Assembly (NCBI RefSeq): GCF_028858725.1
Contig: NC_084790.1
Location: 83,470,506 to 83,534,505 of the forward strand
Direction of reading: 5' to 3'
Source: Colius striatus
Taxonomy: Eukaryota > Chordata > Aves > Coliiformes > Coliidae
DNA length: 64,000 nucleotides
Shown here: positions 19,466 through 30,120 of the stretch, one piece after another
How the letters are laid out: each line of letters begins with the position of its first letter
Position numbering within the stretch: position 1 is the stretch's first letter
Made by a program: the position numbers and the translations under genes
The notes under the pieces: generated by a model
What the model saw: the letters and a program-made list of their open reading frames with translations, nothing else
Told to the model about the DNA's origin: nothing
Database searches by the model: none

Positions 19466-21226
19466 TGATGAGACCAATCTGCCTGAAAGGGTAGAATGGC
19501 CCTCGAAAGGATTTGCCTGGTGTCGTGGTTTGGCCCAGCTAGCACAACAGCACCACGACAGTTTCTCGCTCGATGCCCCCATTCACCCCCACCCTCGTTA
19601 AGATGGCGGAGGACCCAGTGAAATGGGAGTAAAAAGATAAGCAAGATTGTTGTGGATTGAGACAAGGGCAGGGAGGGCTGGCTGCCAATTATGGTTCTGG
19701 GCAAAACAGACTCCAGTACTCGACTTAGAGAGGAAAGTAGGAAAGTTTATTCTACAAGAAACAGAACAGAATAAAAGCAAAAAGGGAGTAGGATGATGAG
19801 AAAATTACAACCAGCACTTTAAGATCTCCCTCCCCCATCCCTCCTTTCTTCCCGGGCCCAGCTCACTGCTCCCGATATCTCTACCTCCTCCCCCCGCAAC
19901 AGCTCAGGGGGGCAGGGAGTGGGGGATATGGTCAGTCTCTCACAGATGGGCTCTGCCGCTTCTGTCTTCTCAGATGAGGATGACTCCTGGCATTCTTCCC
20001 CTGCTCCAACACGGGGTTCCTCCCCCGGAACACAGTCCTTAACAAACTTCTCTGGTGTGGGTTGTTCCCAGCAGCTGCGGCTTCTGCCGATACAGGTTCC
20101 CTCACACGGGACACAGTCCTTGGTGAATATCTCTGACGTGGATTCTTCACCGCGGTTGCAGTTTCTGCAGTTGCAAGGTCCCTCTCTCGGGACAAGGCCT
20201 CCTCTGGGCATAAGTTTAATGAGCTGCTTTGTCGTGGGTTCCTCCCCACAGTTGCAGCTGTGGATATTGGGTCCCTTCCTCGGGACAAGGCCTCCTCCGG
20301 CCATAGTGATAAAGGGCCCCTCCTTCGGGACAAGACCTCCTCCGGCCAAAATCACTGTCCCTGGCTTGGTGCCTTTAATGAAGTGAATCGCTGCCCCTGG
20401 TCCGGGGTCAGCTTTAGCAAAATGAGTTTCTGCCCCTGATGCGGGCTCATTATCAAAATGAGTCTGTACCGCTGATGCGGGGTCTTTAAAGAAATGAAAA
20501 TAAATCTCAGCTTCACCAGGTCTCTCCATAGAATGCAGGGGAGTCTCTGCTACAGTACACCTCCTCCCTTTCATCACTGACCTTGGAGTCCGCATGGTTG
20601 TTTCTCTCACCGTTCCTACTCCTTGCACCACCACCAGCCAGAAGAAGAGAAAAAGGGGCAGAAGAAAGAAAGAAGATGGAGGAAGACACCTCCCCTTCCG
20701 GCTTCTTCTTAAAAAGTGATCGTGGAGGCGTCTAATTGGCTCAGCCCCAGAAGTGGGTCTGGCTCTGAGCTGGGGAGAGTTGTGAGCAACTTCTTGCAGG
20801 AGCCATCTTTGCAGCCCCTTCCCCCTTACCAGAAAAGGCTGTCATGTCAAACCATGACACCTGGTAAGGGTTAATCTTTTCTAAGGAAGCCTGCCTGAAA
20901 GGGTTGGCTCCTTAAACAAAGCCCCTAACTTAAGCAAAAACATCCTGTATACACAACAATGATAAGGACACCAGATGTCTTGTAGCCACGGAATATATAT
21001 CACAAAAATGTAGTAAACAGTACCATAAATTTTGTAGATAACATTTGATTGATTTGTAGCATATAGAAAATATACGTACTCATATTGTTTGTTAACCTAT
21101 GCTGATGACCTTTGCGATATGTACTGACTATAAAAAGAGCATAAGAAGAAGCAATAAACTGTCACTTGCTCAAAGAGCAGTGGTCAGCCTGTCCTTCATC
21201 ATCCTGGAAAGAGCTGGTCTCTGACA
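19466..21226 (+). repeat. 3' LTR of ERVK, unit 1, interrupted
   Basis: The LTR is 417 bp when the inserted 1339-bp element and its 5-bp duplication are discounted. It ends in GGTCTCTGACA at 21226, before the CAAACC duplication. Confidence 0.92.
19521..20859 (+). mobile_element. Solo LTR inserted in the 3' LTR
   Basis: 1339 bp starting TGTCGTGGTTTG and ending CAAACCATGACA (imperfect inverted ends), flanked by the 5-bp duplication CCTGG (19516-19520 and 20860-20864). The unit 2 LTR has the empty site. It contains AATAAA-like signals near 19770 and, at about 20010-20350, diverged tandem repeats built on CTCGGGACAAGGCCTCCTC. The TGTCGTGGTTTG start is typical of avian ERV LTRs. No internal viral genes remain. 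Confidence 0.92.
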
Positions 21227-21232
21227 CAAACC

Positions 21233-22515
21233 AGAAAGGAATGGAAAGGTTTTGGGGACCAGCCGCCTGTTGCTCACTGGGAGTAGCTTCTTAGGCACAA
21301 GAAACAGAAGGGGTATATTCCAAGTTTCTAAATGAAGAAGCAAAGGCGTTAACTTGGGCAGACGGAGAGAAAAAGCTAATCCAGGAATTACAGTGCTGTC
21401 ACTGCTCTGCGAGGAGCACCTTTTGCTTGCTAAGAGGGGCAGGGGGCTGCAGTGCAGGCCTGGTAAGGAGTTCTCGGACATTGAATCATGGCTCCGGTGT
21501 AAGCAGTGCCATAATTGGATAAAGCCTTTGAGCTGTTTGTCACAGTAGAGGAGGGAGCCGCCTCAGGAGCATTGACTCCAGAACGGGGGGACAAACGACA
21601 ACCAATAGCACACTGATGCAAACTTTTGGAAGTGCTTTCAAGGAGGTGGCCCAAACGTATAGAGGCAATAGCTGCCACTGCCCTCTTGATTAAAAAACCA
21701 GCAAAGAACATGCAGAAAGCTGACATTCGGAGGACTATTAGTAATAAACGCCTGTGCCACAAGTGAAAACGGCTTTGGCACAGAAGGCTGGCAGATGGCT
21801 AACCCATTTTAGAATCTGAAAATGTGAGGCAATGTTAAGAGAAAAAGGGGATTTTGTCTTGGCCTCCGGCTCATGCCTTAATCCAGCCACTTTCCTCTGG
21901 AAGGGAGACATGGAATGTGCCGACCTTGAACACAGTTGTTTAGGCAGAGTATCAGACTAAAGTGCGAGAGGATTTCAAAGACACTCCTTCACACGCAGGC
22001 CCCCACCTATTTATTGATGGCTCAATAAATGCCACAGAGTCATTACGGTTGGAAAAGACCTTGCAGATCATGGAGTCAAAGCACTAACCTCACCCTGCCA
22101 GGCCCACCCTCTCTTCCAAATGAGATTGCGGTGGTCCACGTGAATGGGCATCCAAAAGGGAGATCTTTTATGGCCTAAGCGATGAAATGGCCAAAGAGGC
22201 AGCGTTAGGTCATGCAATTGTGAGTGTGTCCAATCTCACCCCGCAAGCACCTTCGCCAAAAGGGACTCCAATATTGACAGAAGACTCAACATGAAGGGAG
22301 TTGGGAACCTCTGAGACACAGGGAAACTGGCTTCTCCCAGATGGAAAAGAAACAATAAATAAACAAGCTATGAGGGAAATAGTGGCTATTTTCCATCCAA
22401 GAAGACATCGGGGGGACGCAAGCAAGATGGGATTTAGTTTTGAGAAGATAGGGATGTGTAGGAATAGACCCAGTGGCCAAAGAAATTTGCCAACGATGTG
22501 TGACTGACCTATAAA
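21233..22515 (+). pseudogene. ERV1 pol remnant in S2
   Basis: Decayed sequence in which the + strand shows an RNase H-like piece (FIDGS, interrupted, then VVHVNGH and MAKEAALGHAI). It is followed by an integrase N-terminal, zinc-finger-like piece (MREIVAIFH, then frame breaks and CQRC-like residues near 22490). It is the host into which the ERVK inserted. Stops are frequent and no frame is functional. Confidence 0.6.
22033..22120 (-). mobile_element. Short CR1 3' end insertion
   Basis: ACAGAGTCATTACGGTTGG through the ATCATGGAGTC pattern is the reverse complement of a CR1 3' end. It splits the RNase H-like remnant. Confidence 0.65.
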
Positions 22516-22619
22516 AAGATGGAGAAAAAGGTCCTGAAGAAACAGCCGCCAGGAGGAAGAAAACCTAGTCTAAGGCCCTTTAAAGCACAGACCTTTTTTT
22601 AAGAATTAGGTCCCGAGCT

Positions 22620-23190
22620 TGTCTTCTTTTTGTCTTTTCTCAAGAATAAAGAGCTGGAGCATGGCCATGGAGGGCTATGGATTGTTCAGGAGAGACAGGC
22701 TGACAAGGCGAGGGAGTGGAGTTGCTCTCTATGTGAGGGAGCAATTAACGTGCATTGAGCTCTGCCTGAGTGGGGAGGAGGGGCAGGTTGAGTGCTTGGG
22801 GGTGAAAATTAAGGGGCAGGGTAAGGTAGGTGATACTGCTGTAGGAGTTTGCTACAGGCCACCTGATCAGGAGGAGGAAGTGGATGAGGCCTTCTACAAA
22901 CAGCTGGGAGCTGCCTCACAGTCACAATCCCTGGTCCTCATGGGAGACTTCGACCTCCCTGATATTTGCTGGCAAAGCCACTCAGCCAAGCGCACACGGT
23001 CCAGGAGGTTCCTAGAGCATGTTGATGACAACTTCCTGACACAGGTGATTGAGGAACCAACGAGGAGGGGTGTGCTGCTGGAGCTGGTGCTGACAAATAA
23101 GGAGGGTCGGGTTGGAGATGTGGAGGTTGGAGGCAACCTTGGCTGCGGGGATCACGAGATGGTAGATTTCAAGATTTCTTGAGGAAAGAA
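22620..23190 (+). mobile_element. CR1 LINE endonuclease fragment
   Basis: The open frame of 187 codons (from 22619) encodes a CR1 apurinic-like endonuclease domain: GYGLFRRDRL, GVALYVREQL, VGVCYRPPDQEEEV, LVLMGDF, then IEEPTRRGVLLELVLTNKEG and GDHEMVDFKI. It is truncated on both sides; no RT follows. The frame is open, but it is only part of ORF2. Confidence 0.9.
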
Positions 23191-23687
23191 CCAAGTGATT
23201 CACCCTCAATCCATCACCCTATTAAAATGTAAAGCCTGACAACCGTGGCACCACGTATGCTGCTGTAAATTCCTCCAGCAATCTGTATCTCATTAAAAGA
23301 ACGGAAGAACGTAACAAGACGGCCAATGGAAACTTGAAAGCAAAAATGGTGTGTTTTCTACGGAGGAAGAGATATTTCCAACTTACAGATAACGCTCACA
23401 GATAAGCACGCTAAAGAAGTTGAAGAAAAGTCCGCACCTACATTCGGGAACCAGAAACGTCCGTGGAAGTACAGTGAACTCATCCCTTCTCGCCAGTATG
23501 CGTCCCTCCTAGCAACATATATCAGATTATGTTTACTTTGAGTCTATGGATTTTTGTGTTCTGTTGTTCGGCGATGTAGCTGTTCTTGACCTTTTGTTGT
23601 AAAGTCATGGCCACGGGTAAAGATGTTTATGTTTTCTTCATGTGCCTTTAATTTTGAAATGTGTTGCCGAAGGCTGGCTGGTCCAAA
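23191..23687. other. S2 sequence, probable decayed ERV1 env
   Basis: No clear motif is present. Position between the ERV1 pol remnant and a polypurine-like tract suggests the 3' part of an ERV1, but nothing in the translation proves it. Confidence 0.3.
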
Positions 23688-24250
23688 AAGAAAAGGAGGG
23701 GAAACTGTAGGCACAAATATGACTTGGACCAGCCAGCTTGAATAAAGATGGTAGGGACAAGTTAATGCAGCTGGCAAGCTGCTTCCAAGTATCAGAAACA
23801 GGTGCTGTGAGTTAATCAGGTGGGCCCTGGGTGATCCCACGGGTGAAAGCAGCATAGAAGGAAGTAGCTAGCAAAGGCAGTGTGGCTTTGAGTCAGCTCT
23901 GTTGGTTGTACTACGTTGCCCGTGTATGTCTCTGCACATGCATTACCTAGCCTCTCTAAACCTTTGAATGAGCATAGCTGTAGCCTGCACCACTACAACA
24001 GTTACCGATACCTTTTTCTTTCTAGCAGACGACTGTGAGATGATTAAAAGCTACACAGGGAGACCCTGTGACAAGGTGGAAGGCAAAGCAGTAGTTGAAT
24101 TCAAGGCGAAATCAAGGGGAAATGTGTCCAGGGTGGCAAAAGGCACTGAACAGCATCAGGCAAGGCTCAAAATTTCAAATAGCAGCAACAAGAGTTGTAA
24201 AGGACTGTGGAACTTCAGCAGAACTAAGCCTCTCCAAACCTTTGAATGAA
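23688..24250 (+). repeat. Possible ERV1 polypurine tract and LTR
   Basis: AAAAAGAAAAGGAGGGGAAAC at about 23688-23708 is purine-only and is followed by TGTAGGCACAAATATGAC, a TG start suitable for an LTR, with AATAAA near 23743. No matching upstream LTR is in the window and the right end is unclear. Confidence 0.4.
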
Positions 24251-24300
24251 TACAGCTTGCACCACTACAACACTCGAGTGCCTTTAATCATAAATACCTT
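23952..24300 (+). repeat. Imperfect direct repeat, about 278 bp apart
   Basis: CCTCTCTAAACCTTTGAATGA (plus GCACCACTACAAC and a ...ATACCTTT end) at 23952-24012 recurs in diverged form at 24229-24301. It marks an old tandem duplication within S2. 24301-24671 shows nothing else recognisable. Confidence 0.7.
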
Positions 24301-24671
24301 TATTAGGGTTGGTGTAAGATTCTCTCGCCTCGCACTTCAAGGTAGAGCTGACAAACAATTCAGGGCACAGACTCAAGGAGTGGTGGCGCCTTGGAGGCAG
24401 GTAGCCTTTGGGATGGAGCTGTGCTTCGGTATTCAAATGACATCAAAACGAGCAAAGTTCGCGCAAAGGATAGCAATTCATCAAGATTTCACAGACCTTT
24501 GCTCAAGGGGCTAGATGTGCCGCTTACCACCTCTAGAGGACCAGCTCATGCCCATGGATCAACTCGGAGCCTGGCCGCCAAGTCTCCACGCCGCTCCACC
24601 CTCCATGGGCGTTGCAGGGGATGGCTGTGCAGCAGATTCCTCACATACCTGCGACAGCTGCACCCCATGCT

Positions 24672-25211
24672 GAGAGCCTTTCGGTGTTGTACCTTTCCTT
24701 AGATTGTGAACAATGCTGATTTTTAACAAAGGGTTTAATATCTAGGCCACTTAAAGAAATTAAGCCACAATACCCCGAGCCCCCGGCCCGCCCCGGTGCT
24801 GTGTGATGCTACCGGCTGGTGATGGCAAGAACCCGCTAGGCCCTGCCCCAGCCACACCAAAGGGCATGAACAGCACTGCGCACCCTCTCCACTTGGGGCT
24901 TTCCTGCCACGGCACCACGGCCGTCCCAGGCGCCGAGTCCCGCCTCTGACTGCTGCATCCAACCGCTCCCCCAGTGAAAACGGACGGCAGCCTTGGCTGT
25001 GCCGTCATCTCCACTGCCCCAGCGCTGCTGTCAGCAACCGGCACTGCGGCCTGCACCCCAGTATCGCTGCTTGCACCCTGGCTCTGCCACCCGCTGCCCA
25101 TCCCCTGGTACTGCTCGCACCCCCAGACATCGCTGCTTGGCTCAGGGCTGTCCCCGTACAGCAGCAGCAGCAGCAGCCATGCCAGCGACTCTTGTGGGGC
25201 CCACCACAGCA
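24672..25211 (+). repeat. Downstream flank of short gene, shared with S1
   Basis: Direct repeat of 5925-6430, including the CAG tract and imperfect CGCTGCTTG-based repeats. It extends the homology between S2 and S1 beyond the palindrome arm. Confidence 0.85.
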
Positions 25212-25244
25212 CCCACAGCACACGACAGGAGGTTGACCCACAGC

Positions 25245-25250
25245 TTTATT
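25245..25250 (-). terminator. Poly(A) signal of short gene R2
   Basis: TTTATT on the + strand, i.e. AATAAA on the - strand, 66 bp beyond the stop codon; same position as in gene L1. Confidence 0.85.
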
Positions 25251-25316
25251 GCGGGGCGCCAGGCGGCGGCTGCTGCAGACGCAGCCGGGACAGGGCTCAC
25301 GGCTCGGCACAGCCGC

Positions 25317-26507
25317 TCAGTAGCAGAAGAGGGGCTGCCCATCTTCCTGTGCCAGCTGCAGCAGGCACTCGAGCAGCACCATGGCGTTGGGCCGCAGATC
25401 CGGCGGCACCTCCTGGCTGACCACGTGGCGCAGGAAGGCCACGTTTGGCTCGGCCGGGAACCAGTACGACCGCTCCAGGCGGCCGTAGGTGTTGATGAAG
25501 GCCTCGATTGCGGGCAAGTGCACCTCGGGGACGTAGCCCAGTGCCCACAGTCGCCTCATCACAAACTCATAGTTCCAGATTGCGGCCACGCTCAGATCAC
25601 GGCTAGCTCCCCGCTCCGTCTCCTCGACCATCTGTGGCAGAGAGGGTACGGTCAGTACCGGCACCCGCGGGTGACCGAGCACAAGGGGGACCAGGGCGCA
25701 CCGGGCCGTGGCTGCGGGCACTGTGCCCGGCTCCCCGGCTCGCAGCACCAGCCTACCTCCACGATTCCCTCGGGGATGGTGGCGGCACTGCAGCCGCGGT
25801 AGCGATCGGCGTTGGGGAAGACTCTGTGGACGATTCGGCGGTCAAGCTGGAAGGCGATCTCGCCCAGCAGCCGCTGCCATCTCGGCTGCCAGCTCTCTGC
25901 GGGAACCAGCAGCGTCAGGCACTCATCCCCAAACCTGTGTTTTCCCTCCATTCCTCCCCCGACACCTGCCAGGGGCTTCCAGAGGCTGCCGTGCCAGCCT
26001 TGCCTGTGCACAGGCTACCAAAGGTTGCTCCCCACCTCTCCCGCGTGCCCCCGGCACAGGGCGCCCCGCTGTTATCTCCCATGATTCCACCACCCCCGCG
26101 CACTCACCTCGCCGGCTGAAGCTTGGCTCCCAAGAGGGGGTTCCGGAGGTCCAGCTCTGCTCTGTCAGTGTCAGCCCCCAGTCCGAAGGGCGGGCAACAG
26201 GACGAGGTGTGGATGTTGGCAGCTGCGGCACCCACAGGCCCGAGGCCGCTACAGAGCTGCCTGCGCTCTCACCTGAGCTGGGGAAGGATCGCGGGGCTCT
26301 GTGTGGCACAGACACATAAGGGGGTGCTGAGCTGGGACCTGCGCCGCGGTAGCCGTGCTGGAACGGCTGTTGGTCCTGCCGCTCCAATTCCCGTCTCAGC
26401 TCTTGGTTCCTATTAAACAGCAGATTTGTCATATCTCTCAGCTGGTCAAAGACCGTGAAGAGTCCGGGCCTGACGCCAGGCAAGTGCCCGCTGGGTCCCG
26501 GCTCCAT
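25317..26507 (-). CDS. SPATC1L-like: Speriolin-like protein, short form (R2)
   Basis: Exons on the - strand: 26507-26108, 25896-25757 and 25631-25317, with GT-AG introns (211 and 125 bp) in the same phases as the long form. The predicted product is 284 aa. It has one N-terminal module only (MEPGPSGHLPG, then LLFNRNQELRRELERQ, then SSAPPYVSVPH), followed by the same SSVAASGLWV joining segment. The C-terminal domain is nearly identical to the long form (VHRVFP instead of VHSVFP; C-terminus GQPLFCY). Residue YRGCSAA differs from the R3 copy (YRGFSAA), as does GIVE/GIME. All splice sites and the frame are intact. The gene faces the long form tail-to-tail across S2. Confidence 0.84.
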
Positions 26508-26765
26508 GGCCGCTCCTGGTGCTGGCTCCTGTGCCTCTGGCAAGGCCAGTGCCTTGGGCGCAGGATATCAGCAGCAGGTGGGGTGTGGTCCGAGGTGATG
26601 TCACAAAGGGACTGGGTTCTCCATGGTTCTGGGACCCGGCACACGCGCCGGCAGTGCCACGGGGCCCGTCTCAGGGGCACCACAGGCAAGGGGAGGCCAG
26701 AGGATGGGAAGGCTGCACCGCCTCTTGTGCTGCGTCTTGGCCGTCCCAGCAGCTCCGGGCCCCGT
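26508..26765 (-). promoter_or_regulatory. 5' flank/leader of short gene R2
   Basis: Homologous to 10386-10661. The CRE-like TGACATCA (- strand) is at 26603-26596. The seven-codon upstream frame is kept with one substitution. No TATA box is seen. Confidence 0.5.
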
Positions 26766-27056
26766 GTCCCAGCGGCGGCTGCTCTCACAGAGTCATGGAA
26801 TCATTTTGGTCGGAAGAGCCCCTCGAGCTCATCGAGTCCAAGCCCTCACCTTACACTGACAAGCCTGCCACTGAGCCATTTCCCTCAGCACCTCAGCTCT
26901 ACTGCTTTGGCATCCCTCCAGGGATGGGGACTCCCCCACCTGCCTGGGCAGCCCACGCCAGTCCAACAAGCCTCTCAGGGGCAAAGTTCTTCCTCATTTC
27001 CCAGCTAAGCCTCCCCTGAAGCAACCCAAGGCTCTTCTTCTCCAGGCTGAACATCC
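26766..27056 (-). mobile_element. CR1 3' fragment beside short gene R2
   Basis: Reverse complement of the element at 9985-10385, with its tail at the ACAGAGTCATGGAATCATTTTGG side next to the gene's 5' flank. It is shorter than in arm L. Confidence 0.8.
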
Positions 27057-27194
27057 CCAGGTCTCTCACTTGTTTTGACTGTCACTTGTTTGCACTGTGG
27101 CCACAGTTGAGTTCGTGGGCGAGTTAAGAGAAACATTTTTTCCATGTCTATTACAAACCAACACATGAATTTTTCTTCTGCGTCTGCCAGACGG

Positions 27195-27800
27195 TCCCAG
27201 TGAAGTTTTCAGAGAAATCACAAAATCGTTACGGTTGGACAGGACCTTGAAGATCGTCGAGTCCAAGCACTAAGCTGACCCTGCCAAGCCCATCCCTAAA
27301 CTAAACCATATCCCTCCGTCCTTCATCAACCCCCACCTCCCTACAACTCCCCTTTAGCTACTTGTAGAGAGTGGTCGTGTCTCCTCTAGGCTAAACGCCC
27401 CCAGCTCCCTCAGCTGCTCTTCACACAACCTGTTCTCCAGACCCTTCCCCAGCGCTGCTGCCCGGCTCTGGACACGCTCCGGCCCCTGCGTTCCTTCTTG
27501 CACTGAGGGGCCCAGAACTGGACACAGCACTCGAGGTTGAGCCTCACCAGTGCCCAGTGCAGGGGAACAATCACCTCCCTGGCCCTGCTGGTCACACTGT
27601 TCCTGATACAGGCCAGGATGCCCTTGTCCTTCTTGGCCAGCTGGGCACGCTGCTGGCTGACGTTCATCTGGCTGCTGGTTAACACTCCCAGGTCCCTTTC
27701 CACGGGAAAGCTTTCCAGCCCCTGCGTTCCAAGCCTTGCTTTTGTGCCTTGCCACAGTATTTTCCTACGGACCTGGGAGATACAGGCAAGACAACTGCGC
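27195..27800 (-). mobile_element. CR1 fragment of arm R2, with 185-bp deletion
   Basis: Reverse complement of 9056-9850. The - strand shows [17 protein letters not shown] and [16 protein letters not shown]. Sequence corresponding to 55929-56113 in arm R3 is missing after 27327; the break has ATC microhomology. Confidence 0.87.
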
Positions 27801-28526
27801 TGAGCAGTACCGGGCTTTAAGCAGCCCCTAAAGTTTTAAGGTCTTGCACTTCAGCGAGGTATGGAGTGAACAGCACAGCTATTTCAACCTCCACTTTGAG
27901 AGCACGGCTGTTTGAAGCACAGATGCAGAAATTCCGTGTGGAGAACGTGCCTGCCTTCAAGATCTGAAAAATTCCCTGGCAGACCCCCAGTCATTAGAGA
28001 GGGCCAAGAGCCATCAGCTGTACACCAAGTACGCATTTGTTGTGCTTATCCCCTCCAGCTGTTGAAAGACAAATGGCCAAAGTCTATTCCAGCAGAAAGG
28101 ATTTAAAGGGACAACCACTATCGGATGCAGGCTGGGAATGCATGCTGATGGACAGAGTTTTGTAGAGAACAGAGTCAAGAAGACAGGCACAGGCGCTCCC
28201 CTCAAATACCTCTGCACAAAGACTGAGTTCCTAGCCTTCAAAGCAAACGGCTGACAAAACAGCAGAAGCAGCGGCCAAATCTGAAAGTCTGGCCTTGATC
28301 CCTGGAAAGACACCGAGGATACTGGGCCCGATCCTGCCTTATGAAGAAGGTGGTAGAAAATGTATCGGTGATTTGGCAGCAAAGGAACAAAAAGACGGCT
28401 GGACAAGAACCCATCAGAGGCCTCAAAAGAAATCAGAATGAATAGGTCTAATAAGAGATGACCCTGCCAAGGGGTCCAGCCAGGAGTTGAAAAGTGACTT
28501 AACACAGGTGAGAGCATCATTGCAGG
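27801..28526 (+). pseudogene. Decayed ERV1 pol upstream of integrase (R2)
   Basis: Reverse complement of 8334-9055. Frames are short and stopped. It includes about 107 bp near 28386-28492 absent from R3 and leads into the integrase core. Confidence 0.45.
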
Positions 28527-29269
28527 GATGACCTCAGGGGAATACTGGCAAATAGACTTCATCGAGCTACTGAGAAAGGGAGCCTCTCAGTATCTCCTCG
28601 ACCTGGTAGACACATGTAATGGATGGCCCTGTGGCACCGATGTGGCACGCGAAGCAGTCAAACAAGTCCTAAATCACAGCGTACCCTGCTTTGCTGTACC
28701 AGCAGGAATGTTTTCAGACAGAGGCCCTTGTTTTGTTGCAGAAGTGGTTAAGAAGGTGGGAGCGCATCTGGGAGCCAAGTGGGATTTACATACGCCCAAC
28801 AGACCTCAAGCTAGTGGAAAAGTAGAAGGCGTGAACCAGACCTTTCAGTTACAGTGGAATCAAATACACCAAGAAACCTCCTTCTCTTGGTTACAAGCTT
28901 TACCAAAAGCTTAGCTAAGAATACGAGTACAACCAGGAAGAAATTGTGTAAGCTCGTTTCAATCTGCTGGCTTTGGGCAAGACCTTCCAGGAGCTCCACA
29001 ACCACGTGACCCCACCTCAACCAAGTGGACTAGGCGTTCCGGCACATCCATTTCAACCAGGAGAGTGGGTTTACGTCAAGACATGGAAGGACAAAGCCCT
29101 GAGAGCTAAGTGGCAGGGACCTTTCCGGGTCTTGTTGACTACTTCCACTGCCCTGAGAGTGGCTGAAAAAGGATCTTGGCAACATTATTCTAGAGTTCAG
29201 AGAGCTACAGCCCCGTGCACAGTCGAACAAAAATCACCACTTACCCGAAAACTTACTAAACACCCTTGA
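28527..29269 (+). pseudogene. ERV1 integrase remnant (arm R2)
   Basis: Core GEYWQIDFIELL ... FSDRGPCF ... SGKVEGVNQ with D, D, E spacing of 35 residues between the last two, then a TAG at about 28912. The C-terminal domain (28973-29269: HPFQPGEWVYVKTWK) is in a different frame. R2 and R3 share the TAG, which arm L lacks. It is not functional. Confidence 0.82.
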
Positions 29270-29311
29270 ACAATTACAAGAGAGCTGGAATTCGTAAGAT
29301 CCCAAAGGATT

Positions 29312-30120
29312 ATGTGGCTGAAAAGGTGCATTTTCCTCCTTGGACTGCTTGCCGGCCTAATGAGCGGAACTGGGAGAACAATCGGCAAGTTACTGGCTTT
29401 GCTCCCCCATTACCTCAGGAGGAACAGGGTTTCCCTGGAAAGCTGTGCCTATGGAGTGGGCAGAGCGATGCCAAAACCTGCTTGCTCTGGGAGATGGGAA
29501 TCAAGCCAGCGGTCGCTTGCGGGACCGTGGCACGAGAACAGTGAGCACGCGCATGAGCTTCACAGAGTTTACCAAAGACTCCAAGCAAAATGCAGCCAAG
29601 CTATGAAAAGCAGGAAATATTGGTCCAACCGAAGCTCCACAAGGTCTGTTGTGCTCCAACCAACAAAAAGGGAATTGGCCCAACCCTCGCTGTGCTGCGA
29701 GGAGTACTTGTCAGTACTCTCTGACCCCTGAGAGCAATCTCCCCGTCCTAACACGACGACGGAAGGCTACTCTGTGCAGTATTTTCCCCAATGGGTGGCC
29801 TCTCTTCTCTTACGAGGCAAAATGGACTTGTAGCGTTAGAACCTACCTTCTAGATATGTGGCACAAGAGCTCCGGAATGGATTCAGCTGTAGGGGAATTC
29901 CGGTGCCGCCACTCAGAGCCCTTGAGGGACTACGTGGAGGAGAACCCCGCAGTGAGAGACGTCTTCAGCTTCCAAAAGAGCTTCCCTTAGTTTCAGGAGG
30001 AGAGAGGTTTTGGCTTCTTTTCTGCCCTTGGTGTGCCGCAGGGTCACATGGAACTAAAAGAAAGAAACCAAGCCATTTGTTAGAGTTGGGAGCCACCCAT
30101 ACCATTACAGCGTTGAACAG
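29312..30120 (+). pseudogene. ERV1 env remnant (arm R2)
   Basis: Starts with ATG and a signal-peptide-like leader (MWLKRCIFLLGLLAGLMSG) overlapping the integrase end region, as in many ERV1 genomes. Several frame breaks follow. The part from 29391 on equals 1-730. Arm R ends at 30120. Confidence 0.6.

Larger units (their letters stand above)
13160..21226 (+). mobile_element. ERVK/betaretrovirus-like provirus, unit 1
   Basis: Complete LTR-to-LTR element bounded by TG...CA ends and a 6-bp duplication CAAACC (13154-13159 and 21227-21232). Order: 5' LTR, primer site, leader with a possible splice donor (GGTAAGG, GT at 13649), gag, frame-broken dUTPase/protease, pol, short env remnant, A-rich polypurine tract, and 3' LTR split by a later solo LTR. 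MA, late-domain and two zinc-knuckle patterns, dUTPase in pro, and GGGAAAC slippage fit betaretroviruses. It is defective in pro and env. Confidence 0.95.
1..29390. repeat. Amplicon unit 1 (about 29.4 kb)
   Basis: The sequence starting at position 1 recurs at 29391 and again at 58066 in the same orientation. Homologous landmarks keep a nearly constant offset of 29944-29950 through most of the unit. Offset jumps are explained by the 555-bp solo LTR in unit 2, the 1339-bp solo LTR in unit 1 and small indels. Order within the unit: arm R fragment, spacer S1, arm L, spacer S2, arm R. The match to unit 2 looks above 99 percent by eye; I did not compute it. Confidence 0.95.
25212..30120 (-). repeat. 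Palindrome arm R2
   Basis: This is the reverse-complement partner of arm L1 across spacer S2 and of arm L2 across spacer S1. It contains the short-form speriolin-like gene (- strand), CR1 pieces and ERV1 pol/env remnants (+ strand). Relative to R3 it lacks 185 bp of CR1 after 27327. On the left, homology with S1 (5925-6545, direct orientation) continues past the arm boundary to 24672. Confidence 0.92.

Noticed and set aside
13160-21226. Fully functional provirus
   Set aside because: Frame break in dUTPase/protease, TGA before RT, and near-complete loss of env in both copies.
22619-23182. Independent host gene of 187 codons
   Set aside because: The translation is a CR1 endonuclease domain; it is a LINE fragment.
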